Source of the DNA: Neorhizobium lilium
GTDB lineage: Bacteria; Pseudomonadota; Alphaproteobacteria; Rhizobiales; Rhizobiaceae
NCBI RefSeq assembly: GCF_004053875.1
Contig: NZ_SBIP01000003.1
Coordinates: 372,001 to 436,000, forward strand
DNA: 64,000 nt
Reading direction: 5' to 3'
The number at the start of each line of letters is the position of its first letter. The first letter of the stretch is position 1. The notes under the pieces are model-generated. The model was not told where the DNA came from and did not search any database. It saw only the letters and a list, made by a program, of their open reading frames with translations. Positions 28,264-37,111 of this stretch are shown here, in pieces. A program made the translations under genes and the position numbers.

Positions 28264-29217
28264 TTAAAGAGCGTTGGTCGGCTTTCCGGCCACGAAACTC
28301 TCCAGATGGCCGATGACCTGTGCCCAGAGGCTCTGCATCGCCTCGTCGCTGGCCCAGGCCACATGCGGCGTCACGATCACGTTCGGCCGGTCGAGGATAG
28401 CAAGCAGCGGATTGTCCGGTGCCGGCGGTTCCTTGGTCAGCACGTCGAAACCGGCACCGGCAATCAGGCCCTCGTCCAGGGCGCGAACCAGATCCACTTC
28501 GTTCACCAGTCCGCCCCGCGATGTGTTGATGATCAGCGGCTGCCGCTTCATTTTACGGAATTCCGGCATGCCGATCAGGTCCCGCGTCTGCGGCGTCAGC
28601 GGCACATGGAGGCTGAGGATGTCGGCTGTTTCAAGCACCTCGTCGAAAGCGGTGTAGCCTTCTTCGAGCGTCTCGGCCCCCTTGCGGCCGGCGAACAGGA
28701 CAGTCATGCCCAGAGCCTCACCGATCCTGGCCACGGATGTCCCGAGTGTGCCACGTCCGAAGATCCCGAGCGTCGAGCCCGCAAGATCCCGGATCGGATG
28801 GTTGAAGAAGCAGAACTGGTTGGCGCGCTGCCATTCGCCGGCAATCACGTCCTGCCGGAAGCCGACGATCGAGCGGCGCAACGCGAAGATCAGTGCGAAA
28901 GTATGTTCGGGCACGGTGTTGACCGCATAGCCCCGCACATTCGATACCGTGATGCCCCGCTCCTTGCCGGCAGCGAGATCGATCACATCGTAGCCGGTTG
29001 CGGCAACGGCAATCATCTTCAGCCGGCTTGCGGACGCCAGGGCTTCGGCGCGGATCGGCACCTTGTTGGTGATCACCATGTCCGCATCCGCAATGCGGGC
29101 GGCAACATCTTCCGAGGGTGTCTTGCCGTATTCGAACCATTCATGAGCAAAGCCGGGGCGGCTGATGGTGACCGATGGACCGATCGTATCGCGGTCGAGA
29201 AATACGACTTTCAGCAT
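28264..29217 (-). CDS. D-2-hydroxyacid dehydrogenase (NAD-binding)
   Basis: A 317-residue enzyme of the D-isomer-specific 2-hydroxyacid dehydrogenase family (glycerate/hydroxypyruvate/lactate type). The NAD-binding loop GIFGRGTLG, the substrate Arg in NTSRGGLVNE, the catalytic Glu region and the His in VTPHVAW are visible. ATG 29217 is chosen; a longer frame upstream is antisense to the next gene. It is divergent from an LhgO-like oxidase, 106 bp apart, so the two may serve the same 2-hydroxyacid pathway. Exact substrate unknown. Confidence 0.9.
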   Translation of the reverse strand: MLKVVFLDRDTIGPSVTISRPGFAHEWFEYGKTPSEDVAARIADADMVITNKVPIRAEALASASRLKMIAVAATGYDVIDLAAGKERGITVSNVRGYAVNTVPEHTFALIFALRRSIVGFRQDVIAGEWQRANQFCFFNHPIRDLAGSTLGIFGRGTLGTSVARIGEALGMTVLFAGRKGAETLEEGYTAFDEVLETADILSLHVPLTPQTRDLIGMPEFRKMKRQPLIINTSRGGLVNEVDLVRALDEGLIAGAGFDVLTKEPPAPDNPLLAILDRPNVIVTPHVAWASDEAMQSLWAQVIGHLESFVAGKPTNAL

Positions 29218-29323
29218 TGCACGACTTTCGGATGTGGGAACGGACAGAGGAGCTAGGCTGGCGAGCGCCGGGATCTCGTATATCATCGCGCCGCGGCAGC
29301 AGAAGAAAAATCTCGGAGGAACC

Positions 29324-30484
29324 ATGCCTGAAGTTGTGGCGCTGGATTGCGTCGTCATCGGCGGTGGGGTGATCGGTCTTGCCATTGCCCGCGAACTGGC
29401 GCTTGGCGGTCGCGAGGTCGTGCTGCTGGAAGCGGAGGGCGCCATCGGCAGCGTCACCTCGTCCCGCAACAGCGAGGTCATTCATGCCGGGCTCTACTAC
29501 GCGACCGGAAGCCTGAAAGCGCGGCTGTGCGTGGCAGGCAAACGGAAGCTCTACGACTATTGCCGCGAGCGCCGGATCCCCCACCGGCAGTGCGGCAAGC
29601 TGGTGGTGGCTTCGAATGCGCAGGAGGTTGCCTATCTCCAAAGCTTGCTCGGTCAGGCGCAGGCTAATGATGTAGACGACTGCCGGCTGATCGATGGCGC
29701 TGAGCTGGGGCGCCTCGAACCGCAGATCAAGGGGTTTGCGGCACTGGTCTCGCCCTCGACGGGTATCATCGATAGCCACGGCCTGATGGAGGCCTATCTG
29801 ACGGACATAGAAGCGCATGGCGGAAATGTCGTCCTGAACGCGCCGGTTCTGCGCGGGCAGCTTTTCGCCAAAGGCGTTCGCCTTTCTGTCGGCGGACGCG
29901 ACCCGGTGGAGGTAGAGGCGCGTCTGGTCGTAAACGCGGCGGGTCTGGAAGCCTGGAGTGTCTCGGCAGCCATGGAGGGGCTTGATCCTGCGACCATCCC
30001 TGAGCGCCACTACGCCCGAGGCTGCTATTTCTCCCTAAGGGGCGCCGCGCCGGCGACCCGGCTGATCTACCCTGTTCCGGAAAAAGGTGGTCTCGGTGTC
30101 CATCTGACGCTTGATCTTGCCGGGCAGGCCCGCTTCGGTCCGGATGTCGAATGGATCGACAAGATCGGCTATGAGATCGATCCGCGTCGCGCCGATCGTT
30201 TCTATGCCGTCGTGCGGAAATACTGGCCGCACTTGCCGGATCAGGCTCTGCAGCCGGCCTATGCGGGCATAAGGCCCAAGGTGGTGGGGCCGCAGGGCGG
30301 CGGTGGCGATTTCGTCATCCAGGGACCGGCAACGACCGGTCATCCCGGCTACATCGCCCTCTACGGCATGGAATCGCCGGGGCTGACGGCTTCCATGGCA
30401 ATTGCGCAGCTTGTCCACCGCCTGGCGTTCGATGAGGCAGATAGCCCTGGTAATCTTGACAAGGATTATCATGAAATTGCATGA
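29324..30484 (+). CDS. FAD-dependent oxidoreductase, L-2-hydroxyglutarate oxidase-like
   Basis: A 386-residue DAO-family flavoprotein. The FAD-binding motif GGGVIG (residues 13-18) and the LhgO/GlpA-type block SSRNSEVIHAGLYY are clear, along with YGMESPGLTASMAIA near the C-terminus. It would oxidise a 2-hydroxy acid such as L-2-hydroxyglutarate. GGAGGA lies 4 nt before ATG 29324. The divergent D-2-hydroxyacid dehydrogenase supports a 2-hydroxyacid role. The precise substrate is inferred. Confidence 0.88.
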   Translation: MPEVVALDCVVIGGGVIGLAIARELALGGREVVLLEAEGAIGSVTSSRNSEVIHAGLYYATGSLKARLCVAGKRKLYDYCRERRIPHRQCGKLVVASNAQEVAYLQSLLGQAQANDVDDCRLIDGAELGRLEPQIKGFAALVSPSTGIIDSHGLMEAYLTDIEAHGGNVVLNAPVLRGQLFAKGVRLSVGGRDPVEVEARLVVNAAGLEAWSVSAAMEGLDPATIPERHYARGCYFSLRGAAPATRLIYPVPEKGGLGVHLTLDLAGQARFGPDVEWIDKIGYEIDPRRADRFYAVVRKYWPHLPDQALQPAYAGIRPKVVGPQGGGGDFVIQGPATTGHPGYIALYGMESPGLTASMAIAQLVHRLAFDEADSPGNLDKDYHEIA

Positions 30485-30517
30485 AGGCTGAAGACCGACT
30501 CTTTTCGAGGTTGAGCC

Positions 30518-31483
30518 TTGCCCGTGACATTCACAAATAAAGGCCATATCGCCGCTAATGGAGCGCTAGCCCTGCAAGCTGTGCGGGCCCGCGCTGCGGA
30601 ATGGGATATTCCCGCGATAGAGCGGGGTCGTGATCTGCATTTTAGCGTGTGGAATTCGGAAGCGGTTCTTCATGCGCAGGGGGACGGGCTTGTCGTCAAA
30701 TTGACGGCGCCGGAAGAACGCCTGCTGAAAACGCTCCAGGGCAGCCTGACCGAGCTGTTCGATGAGCAAGGCATGCGGATCGTCTGGCAAGATGTGGACG
30801 AGGGGGCGCTTGCGCCGGGCCTGTCCCTTATGCGGGTGATGTCGGTCACCCGCCGCTCGCCCGGGTTCCTGCGGGTGCGGCTCCAGGGCCATGATGCCGC
30901 GCGCCTCGGCAAGGGCAGCCTGCATTTTCGCCTGCTCCTGCCGCCCAAGGACCGCGCCCCGCGCTGGCCGCGTATCGCGGCTTCCGGCCGCACCGTCTGG
31001 CCGGAAGGCGAGGATGCCATGCATCGCCCGGTCTATACGACCGCAGCGCAGGATGCCGATTGGCTGGATTTCGATATCTTCCGCCATGCCGGCAGCCCTA
31101 CCTCGGATTGGGCTGAAAGCAATCCCGCCGGGCAGATCGTGGGCGTCATGGGCCCTGGCGGCGGCTGGTGCCCGGAAGGCTCGCCGCTCTATCTGTTCGG
31201 CGACCAGACCGCGCTGCCTGCCATCTGCCGCATGCTGTCTCTGGCCGGTGGGGATGTCAGGGCTTTCGTCTGTGCGGCGGAATGCGATCTGTGCGAACTT
31301 GCCGGAGATCGTCGGGTCACGGTGGTTTCCGATCTCGTTGCGGCCCTGGAGGCGACGGAAACGCCGGGGGGCGCGCATGTCTGGTTTGCCGGCCACGCCG
31401 ACGCCGCCCGGGCGGCTCGTGCGCGGCTGACCGCCCGAGGGTTTAGCAAACGCGACTTCACGGCCGCCGCTTACTGGAGCTGA
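30518..31483 (+). CDS. Siderophore-interacting protein with N-terminal DUF2218
   Basis: A 321-residue fusion. The first about 95 residues match DUF2218 (AVLHAQGDGLVVKLTAPEE, LLKTLQGSLTELFDEQG). The rest is a SIP/ViuB-like FAD-binding ferric reductase module, with the flavin-binding block around HRPVYTT and a C-terminal nucleotide-binding part (LYLFGDQTALPAICRML, HVWFAGHADAARAARARL, AAYWS). SIP proteins release iron from ferric siderophores in the cytoplasm. Start TTG 30518, GAGG 7 nt upstream. No siderophore receptor or transport gene is close. Confidence 0.87.
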   Translation: MPVTFTNKGHIAANGALALQAVRARAAEWDIPAIERGRDLHFSVWNSEAVLHAQGDGLVVKLTAPEERLLKTLQGSLTELFDEQGMRIVWQDVDEGALAPGLSLMRVMSVTRRSPGFLRVRLQGHDAARLGKGSLHFRLLLPPKDRAPRWPRIAASGRTVWPEGEDAMHRPVYTTAAQDADWLDFDIFRHAGSPTSDWAESNPAGQIVGVMGPGGGWCPEGSPLYLFGDQTALPAICRMLSLAGGDVRAFVCAAECDLCELAGDRRVTVVSDLVAALEATETPGGAHVWFAGHADAARAARARLTARGFSKRDFTAAAYWS

Positions 31484-31502
31484 CGAGCCGTATAGCGATA
31501 GC

Positions 31503-31608
31503 TACAGCATGTCGCGCAAGAGCGCGTATCGGGTTTGCCTCAACGTCATGCGATAAAACAAAAGCTTAAAGCGTGGACAGCGAATCTGAAGATCGCGAGA
31601 CGCTTTAA
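31503..31608. repeat. RIME-like intergenic palindromic element
   Basis: The stretch beginning ACAGCATGTCGCGCAA and running through CGTCATGCGATAAAACAAA and TTAAAGCGT resembles the abundant intergenic mosaic repeats of rhizobia, here degenerate. It contains an internal inverted repeat (TTAAAGCGT at 31566-31574, ACGCTTTAA at 31600-31608). It lies between two convergent genes. The assignment is from memory of the consensus, not from a search. Confidence 0.5.
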
Positions 31609-31618
31609 CAATCCGGGA

Positions 31619-31822
31619 TCAATGCTGCGTCGGCGTTCTGCCGGCGAGCTCCATCACGAAATCTTCGGCCGCATCGGCCAGCGTCAAGGCGACCTCCGCC
31701 TTGCTCCAGCCCTGCTTGACCGCAGCCTTGATAAGACGGTGCATTGCCGCCTCGATTTCTACACGACAAGCCGAATGCGCTTCGGAACTCGTATCTGCGA
31801 CATTGGGCGCTGGTGTCTTCAT
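31619..31822 (-). CDS. Small conserved-looking hypothetical protein
   Basis: A 67-residue acidic/helical protein (IEAAMHRLIKAAVKQGWSKAEVALTLADAAEDFVMEL) with no signal or membrane span. ATG 31822 is chosen because GGGGGA lies 8 nt upstream; an in-frame start at 31873 is possible. Nothing in it names a function. Its codon use is G+C-rich like its neighbours and it looks like a real gene. It is convergent with the siderophore-interacting protein gene. Confidence 0.6.
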   Translation of the reverse strand: MKTPAPNVADTSSEAHSACRVEIEAAMHRLIKAAVKQGWSKAEVALTLADAAEDFVMELAGRTPTQH

Positions 31823-31873
31823 AACCTTTATCCCCCGTTTGACAGGGATCATGGCACAAGTGCCGAAAGGCAC

Positions 31874-32074
31874 AAGCGGATCATTAAAGAGTAGTTAACG
31901 CGGCAATATAACCAGTGTCGTACTGGTGCGCTCATCCGGCAACATGTGCCGAAACCATGCGAATACCCCCGGTGAAGGCCAGGTTCTTTGAACGGCGGCT
32001 TTCATTCAGATGCGCACGAGTGCCATTCTGGGCGCCGCTGCCATTCGAAGATCATGTCTATTTGGTGGGATAAA
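31874..32074. other. Intergenic gap before tRNA-Thr
   Basis: About 200 bp with no gene, tRNA or clear terminator visible. It should hold the promoter of the small minus-strand gene ending at 31619 and the 3' flank of tRNA-Thr. Confidence 0.4.
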
Positions 32075-32150
32075 TGGTGCCGCTTAGAGGACTCGAACCT
32101 CTGACCCCATCATTACGAATGATGTGCTCTACCACCTGAGCTAAAGCGGC
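32075..32150 (-). tRNA. tRNA-Thr (anticodon CGT)
   Basis: A 76-nt cloverleaf on the minus strand. The acceptor arm GCCGCTT pairs with AAGCGGC, the anticodon loop is TTCGTAA, the T-arm contains GTTCGAGTC, and the 3' CCA is encoded. It reads ACG codons. Confidence 0.97.
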
Positions 32151-32185
32151 CCGGCAGGGGTGATGCCCAGCTGCAGGTGATGCGG

Positions 32186-32214
32186 CTGATACAAGGATCG
32201 GCACCCGATTTCAA
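32186..32214 (-). promoter_or_regulatory. Sigma-70-type promoter of tRNA-Thr
   Basis: On the minus strand TTGAAA (32214-32209) and TATCAG (32191-32186) are separated by 17 nt, about 35 nt before the tRNA 5' end. Confidence 0.6.
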
Positions 32215-32265
32215 GCCGCTTTTCGCGCAGCCGGCGATTTTCCTGATCTTGGCTGGCAGTTGTGG

Positions 32266-33222
32266 CTAGATGCGGAGCCGTTCGCGGGCCGCCTGGTATT
32301 CTCCCTCCAGACGGTCCACCAGTTCGGCTACCGATACCACCGCCTTGATGGTCCCGACGCCCTGGCCCGCGCCCCAGATTTCTTTCCAGGCCTTCGGGCC
32401 GCTGGTGGCCGCTTCGAAATTCATCTTGGACGGGTCGGCAGCGGGCAGCGCGTCCGGATCGAGCCCGGTCGCGGTGATAGAGCCCTTCAGGTAATTGCCG
32501 TGTATGCCGGTGAAGTAGTTGGAGTAGACGATATCGGTGGCTTGAGAATCCACGATCATCTGCTTGTAGCCTTCGGCTGCGCGCGCCTCATGCGTGGCGA
32601 TGAAGGGAGTGCCGATATAAGCCATGTCGGCGCCCATCGCCTGCGCCGCCAGAATACCGCCGCCGGTTGCGATGGCTCCGGCAAGAAGCAGCGGCCCGTC
32701 AAACCATTCGCGGATCTCCTGCACCAGAGCGAAGGGCGAAAGCGTGCCGGCATGACCCCCGGCACCTGCTGCCACTGCGATCAGTCCGTCGGCCCCTTTG
32801 CGGATGGCGGAATTGGCGTGGCGGTTGTTGATCACGTCATGCAGCACGATGCCGCCATAGGAGTGGACTGCGGCATTCACCTCCGGGACTGCCCCAAGCG
32901 AAGAAATGACGATCGGCACCTTGTATTTCACGCACATCGTCAAGTCGTGTTCCAGCCGCTTGTTGGATGTGTGCACGATCTGGTTCACCGCAAAGGGCGC
33001 TGCTGGCCGCTCTGGATGTGCGGCGTCATGGGCGGCAAGCTCTTCCGTGATCATCGCCAGCCATTCGTCCAGCTGGCTTTCAGGCCGCGCATTGAGCGCA
33101 GGAAAGGCGCCGATCACGCCGGCCTTGCATTGCGCCAGCGTCAGCTGCGGATGTGAAATGATGAACAAGGGCGAAGCCACCACAGGCAGGCGTGTTCTGG
33201 TCTTCAAGATATCCGGCAGCAC
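32266..33222 (-). CDS. Nitronate monooxygenase
   Basis: A 318-residue TIM-barrel flavoenzyme of the nitronate monooxygenase / 2-nitropropane dioxygenase family, which detoxifies propionate-3-nitronate-like compounds. Seen are the N-terminal ASPLFIISHPQLTLAQCKAGVIG, GADGLIAVAAGAGGHAGTLS (with the catalytic His region) and AIATGGGILAAQAMGADMAYIGTPF (FMN phosphate site). Start GTG 33222, fixed by GGGAGGAGA 4 nt upstream. An ACGT-type palindrome lies right before the ribosome site, so it is probably repressible. Confidence 0.92.
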   Translation of the reverse strand: MLPDILKTRTRLPVVASPLFIISHPQLTLAQCKAGVIGAFPALNARPESQLDEWLAMITEELAAHDAAHPERPAAPFAVNQIVHTSNKRLEHDLTMCVKYKVPIVISSLGAVPEVNAAVHSYGGIVLHDVINNRHANSAIRKGADGLIAVAAGAGGHAGTLSPFALVQEIREWFDGPLLLAGAIATGGGILAAQAMGADMAYIGTPFIATHEARAAEGYKQMIVDSQATDIVYSNYFTGIHGNYLKGSITATGLDPDALPAADPSKMNFEAATSGPKAWKEIWGAGQGVGTIKAVVSVAELVDRLEGEYQAARERLRI

Positions 33223-33238
33223 GGCGTCTCCTCCCGAC

Positions 33239-33258
33239 TTACGTTTACGCGCACGTAA
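33239..33258. promoter_or_regulatory. Palindromic ACGT-type operator upstream of the nitronate monooxygenase gene
   Basis: On the minus strand TTACG-TGCG-CGTAA is a perfect 5+4+5 palindrome followed by ACGTAA. It lies 17 nt before the GTG start. It shares CGTAAACGT with the operator upstream of fadD at 22754-22769. Confidence 0.45.
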
Positions 33259-33491
33259 TATCGTCTAGCATAGCAGGGCAAAGGCCGGAAGATGGCAACA
33301 TGTTCGGATTGGCGCCTCTGTCGCGTTCGTAGAGAGATCTGCTGTGTAGAGAAAGGCCCGCAGAGATTGGCCATATCTTTACCGGAATTGCGCGGTGAAG
33401 CTCCAAAACCTGCGCTTGATGTTCGGTGGAGGAGAGTTTACCGAAAGGTAAATGCCTCGGGCAGGGTTGAGCGTAACCGGAAGGACCGGCA

Positions 33492-34727
33492 GTGAGTGGT
33501 TTGGAAACAGCGATCAGAAATGCTTTGGATCGTTCGGACCGGGGCGATGCGCAGACGAGGGCGCGGGTTTACCAATCGGCTCGTCAGGCTCTGGACGCCG
33601 GGCTCCGCCGCCAGGGTGTGAGCGACACGCTGATCATCATGCAGCAGCAGAAGCGCCTCGAAGACAAGATACTGGAAATCGAAAAGGAAGAGATCGACCG
33701 TTTGGCGCAGCACGCGTCGGAACCTGTTCTGCCGGCCGATGCCGTTGTCGTTGGGCCAATGTCGCGGGAACCGGCCGGGCCGACTTCGGCAGATGATGCC
33801 CTCCCGGATGAAGGGCCAAGGCGCGAGGCAGAACTTCCGACAGGCGAACCTCAGCACGCGCCCCATGTGGAGCCCATAGACCCTCAAGTGGGACCACATG
33901 CCGGATCTCACCTGGCTCCTCAAGCAAATGCAGGTTTCGAGAGCCCCGCTTTGAATGCGGACGATGGTTTGACCGCCCGCAGTGAGAGGCCGCAGGCGGT
34001 ACAGTACGAGCCTGCCGTGCAAAAAAAATCACGTGTTGCAAAATCCGGCAACGGCCTCGATGTATCTCCAAAACGGAGAGCGAAATCGCGCAGGCGACGC
34101 GGCTTCCTGTCCCGCCTCCTCACCTGGGTGATTACGCTTATTCTAGTTGGAGTAGCCTGCTGGTGGTTCTATACGTCTGGCATGGTGCAATCGGTCATGC
34201 AGGACGCTTTGCAGGCGGCCGATCGTGCGGCTCGCGGGCAGGGCGGCAGCAGTCATTTCGATCCCCGCGGCGGGTTCTCGGATGATTGGGCGGAAGTCTT
34301 CAAACCCACCGATGTGGCAAAGCTGAAGGTGGGAGGCCAAGCGACAGCCGAGGCCGTGGCAGGCTCGGAAGGTCCGGCGGTCCGGATTACGTCGGCCGAC
34401 CCTGGTCAGAACGGCGATGTCGTGATTGAAGTGCCGGCCGATCTGCTTCGCCAGATGGCGGCCAAGACGTCCACCATTGCGCTGACCGTTCAATCGGACG
34501 CAAACCAGGCCGCGCAGCTTTCCGTGCGCTGTGATTTCGGCAGCCTTGGCGAATGCTCGCGGCACCGCTTCACGGCCACGCAGGAGAAGCTGGAGGCCCT
34601 GTTCAACGTCTCCTTCGACCGGACGCTGGCCCCCACCAGTGCCGGCCGCATCATCCTCAATGCCGGTCTTGAAGGGCCCAACAAACCCATCCTGCTATAT
34701 TCCGTCCGCGTTCTTTCCGGCCACTGA
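33492..34727 (+). CDS. Unrecognised single-span membrane protein
   Basis: I do not recognise this 411-residue protein. It has an N-terminal helical region with a coiled-coil stretch (MQQQKRLEDKILEIEKEEID, about residues 50-70) and a low-complexity middle. A basic patch (KRRAKSRRRRGF) leads into one membrane span (about residues 210-230, LTWVITLILVGVACWWFY). A periplasmic domain of about 170 residues follows (GDVVIEVPADLLRQMAAKTSTIALTVQS) with a jelly-roll-like look. The layout (cytoplasmic N-terminus, one span, periplasmic C-terminus) suggests an envelope regulatory or structural protein. Start GTG 33492, AAGGA 7 nt upstream. Confidence 0.8.
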   Translation: MSGLETAIRNALDRSDRGDAQTRARVYQSARQALDAGLRRQGVSDTLIIMQQQKRLEDKILEIEKEEIDRLAQHASEPVLPADAVVVGPMSREPAGPTSADDALPDEGPRREAELPTGEPQHAPHVEPIDPQVGPHAGSHLAPQANAGFESPALNADDGLTARSERPQAVQYEPAVQKKSRVAKSGNGLDVSPKRRAKSRRRRGFLSRLLTWVITLILVGVACWWFYTSGMVQSVMQDALQAADRAARGQGGSSHFDPRGGFSDDWAEVFKPTDVAKLKVGGQATAEAVAGSEGPAVRITSADPGQNGDVVIEVPADLLRQMAAKTSTIALTVQSDANQAAQLSVRCDFGSLGECSRHRFTATQEKLEALFNVSFDRTLAPTSAGRIILNAGLEGPNKPILLYSVRVLSGH

Positions 34728-34754
34728 GGGCACGATGCTTTCGTCGTGCCCTTT
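34728..34754. terminator. Terminator between the membrane protein gene and ppk2
   Basis: An 8-bp stem (GGGCACGA at 34728-34735, TCGTGCCC at 34744-34751) followed by TTT lies directly after the stop of the plus-strand gene and before the convergent ppk2 stop. Confidence 0.7.
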
Positions 34755-34759
34755 CGCGC

Positions 34760-35641
34760 TTACTTGAGGAACTTGGTTGCCGAGCGGAGGATCTTGTCGT
34801 CGATCTCGCCGATTGCGTCCATGTCCTTGCCCTCGTAGTCGAGCGAAAGCAGTAGCTGCCGAATGACGTTGAGATGCGCACGGCGCTTGTCGTTCGCAAG
34901 CACGACGGTCCAGGGCGCCAGATCGCTGTCGGTTTCCTGCAACATGCGGTCGCGCTTGGCCGTGTAGTCCTGCCACTTCGTCAGCGCCGCAATATCCATC
35001 GGCGACAGCTTCCAGATCTTCAGCGGGTCATGCCGACGGTCGTGGAAGCGCTTGAGCTGCATTTCCTGTCCGATATCCAGCCAGAACTTGAAGAAATGGA
35101 TGCCGTCATCGACGATCATCTGCTCAAGGCGGGGAACGCCCTTCAGGAAGGCCTCATACTGCCCCGGCGTGCAGAAGCCCATGACCGGCTCCACCACCGC
35201 CCGATTATACCAGGAGCGGTCGAACAACACGGTTTCGCCGGCCGTCGGGAAATGCGTCACGTAGCGCTGGAAGTACCACTGGCCGGCTTCAGTTTCCGTG
35301 GGCTTGGTCAAAGCCACCACCCTTGCGGATCGCGGGTTGAGATAGGAGCGGATGGAGAAGATTGTGCCGCCTTTTCCCGCCGCGTCCCGCCCCTCGAACA
35401 AGGCCATCATCCGCTTGCCGGTCGCCTGCAGCCAGTATTGCACCTTGACGAGTTCGACCTGCAGGCGCTCGAGATGCTTCTCGTATTTGTCTTTGTCCAT
35501 CTTCTCGTCATAGGGAAAGCCGCCCGATGCGAGCGCATGGTCGTCAATCCAGTCCGGCAGTTTCGGATCGTCTATATCGAAAATCCTGTCCTTGCCGCCG
35601 ACCGAGAGGTTGACGCTTCGCGAGGGGCTTTTCTGGTTCAT
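34760..35641 (-). CDS. ppk2: Polyphosphate kinase 2
   Basis: A 293-residue PPK2-family enzyme that moves phosphate between polyphosphate and nucleotides. Walker A ([12 protein letters not shown]), Walker B ([18 protein letters not shown]) and the lid region ([20 protein letters not shown]) are all present; it is a single-domain form. ATG 35641 has AGGAGA 6 nt upstream. The gene is divergent from phoR, next to the phosphate-uptake cluster, which links polyphosphate turnover to phosphate sensing. Confidence 0.95.
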   Translation of the reverse strand: MNQKSPSRSVNLSVGGKDRIFDIDDPKLPDWIDDHALASGGFPYDEKMDKDKYEKHLERLQVELVKVQYWLQATGKRMMALFEGRDAAGKGGTIFSIRSYLNPRSARVVALTKPTETEAGQWYFQRYVTHFPTAGETVLFDRSWYNRAVVEPVMGFCTPGQYEAFLKGVPRLEQMIVDDGIHFFKFWLDIGQEMQLKRFHDRRHDPLKIWKLSPMDIAALTKWQDYTAKRDRMLQETDSDLAPWTVVLANDKRRAHLNVIRQLLLSLDYEGKDMDAIGEIDDKILRSATKFLK

Positions 35642-35742
35642 GCTATTCTCCTTCTTCCACGTGATCCGACTATCCGAATGCGGCCGCCGCTTCCTGGGGA
35701 GAACTGGCGGTTTCGCTTCTTTTGCGGCGACTCGATGCACAA

Positions 35743-35760
35743 CTGTCATGCAAGAGTTAT
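35743..35760. promoter_or_regulatory. Possible weak PHO box between ppk2 and phoR
   Basis: CTGTCAT (a perfect half-site) is followed after 4 nt by GAGTTAT (4 of 7 matches to the repeat). It lies in the divergent ppk2/phoR region. If real, it would put the phoR start downstream at TTG 35797. Confidence 0.3.
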
Positions 35761-35796
35761 ATCTGCAGCGGTTTACGGGAAGAGGCGGGAAGGCAA

Positions 35797-37062
35797 TTGG
35801 AAAGGCCTGGAACAAAAATATCCGAGCGGACAGCGCTGCTGCCTTCACGCTTGCGCCAGGAATGGCCGCTGCTGTTGCTCCTGTCCCTCTGCGCCGCCCT
35901 CGCAGTTTTTGCAGGCGTGGATTGGCGAGGCGTTCTCATTGCCTGGCTGCTGCTGGTCGTCGTCACCGTGGTCCGGCAGCCGGCATTCCTGCCCACCGAG
36001 CCCGTGCCGGACGAACAAGCCAAAGAGGCGGACGCCGATCCGCTGCCTCTGATCGGCGCCACGCTGGAGGCCGTCGATATGCCGGTCTTCGTGATCGGTG
36101 CCGATCTGACTGTTCTCCATCAGAACCGCGCTGCCGAAAAAGCGTTTGGCGCACTGTTTGTCGGTGCCCATCTTTCGGCTCGTCTCCGGTCTCCCGGCAT
36201 TCTCGATATGGTGCGCGAAACTGTGGCGACGGGCCAGCCGAACCAGATTGAGCATTCGGAGCGGCTACCGTCCGAACGGGTCTTCATTCTCCGCGTCGCC
36301 CCCGTCGCCCTGGAAGATGTGACCCCGGGCTCTGACAGCCTCTATGTCCTGGCCTTTCGCGATGTATCGGAACTGCGCCGCATTGAGCGGATGCGCTCCG
36401 ACTTTGTGGCGAACGCCAGCCATGAATTGCGCACCCCCCTGGCGTCGCTCCGGGGCTTCATCGAGACGCTGCAAGGGCCGGCCCGCTCCGATCCGCTGGC
36501 GCATGAACGCTTTCTCGGCATCATGTTCGATCAGGCGACCCGCATGAGCCGGTTGGTGGACGACCTGCTGTCGCTATCCCGGCTGGAACTCAAAGCCCAC
36601 ATCGCACCGGACCAGACGGTCGATCTGAAGCCGCTGATCGGCCATGTGAGGGACACGCTGCTGCCGCTCGCGGAAGAACTCGGCGTCGAGATCCGCACGC
36701 ACCTTCCGGACGCGAAGGTGGAGGTTCTGGGCGATCGGGACGAATTGGTGCAGGTCTTCGAGAACCTGATAGAAAATGCCTGCAAATACGGGCAGGAGGG
36801 CAAGGTGGTGGACGTCTTCGTCAGGAGCGAACCCTCCCAGCCGGTCGAGGTAAGCGTGGTGGATTGCGGCCCCGGAATTCCGGCCGAACACGTGCCGCGT
36901 CTTACAGAGCGATTTTATCGGGTGAGTGTGGCCGACAGCCGCTCGAAAAAGGGAACCGGCCTGGGGCTTGCGATCGTCAAACATATTCTGACGCGGCATA
37001 GAGCCCGCCTCATCGTCAAATCCGAAGTGGGCAAGGGAACGGCGTTTACCGTCAGATTCTGA
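35797..37062 (+). CDS. phoR: Phosphate regulon sensor histidine kinase PhoR
   Basis: A 421-residue kinase (longer if started upstream; the frame is open from 35722). It has two membrane spans near the N-terminus ([32 protein letters not shown]), a PAS domain (about residues 85-185), an H-box ([13 protein letters not shown]), an N-box ([11 protein letters not shown]), and G1 (DCGPGIP) and G2 ([11 protein letters not shown]). It phosphorylates PhoB under phosphate limitation. The start is uncertain; TTG 35797 has GGAAGG just upstream. It heads the phoR-pstSCAB-phoU-phoB block, the typical rhizobial order. Confidence 0.93.
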   Translation: MERPGTKISERTALLPSRLRQEWPLLLLLSLCAALAVFAGVDWRGVLIAWLLLVVVTVVRQPAFLPTEPVPDEQAKEADADPLPLIGATLEAVDMPVFVIGADLTVLHQNRAAEKAFGALFVGAHLSARLRSPGILDMVRETVATGQPNQIEHSERLPSERVFILRVAPVALEDVTPGSDSLYVLAFRDVSELRRIERMRSDFVANASHELRTPLASLRGFIETLQGPARSDPLAHERFLGIMFDQATRMSRLVDDLLSLSRLELKAHIAPDQTVDLKPLIGHVRDTLLPLAEELGVEIRTHLPDAKVEVLGDRDELVQVFENLIENACKYGQEGKVVDVFVRSEPSQPVEVSVVDCGPGIPAEHVPRLTERFYRVSVADSRSKKGTGLGLAIVKHILTRHRARLIVKSEVGKGTAFTVRF

Positions 37063-37111
37063 CACGAAGAAATATGGCAGAATGCAAGCCTTTGATCGGC
37101 AAAGAAATTCT

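Noticed and set aside
33492..34727. Assigning the membrane protein to a named family
   Set aside because: Only topology could be supported; no signature motif was found.
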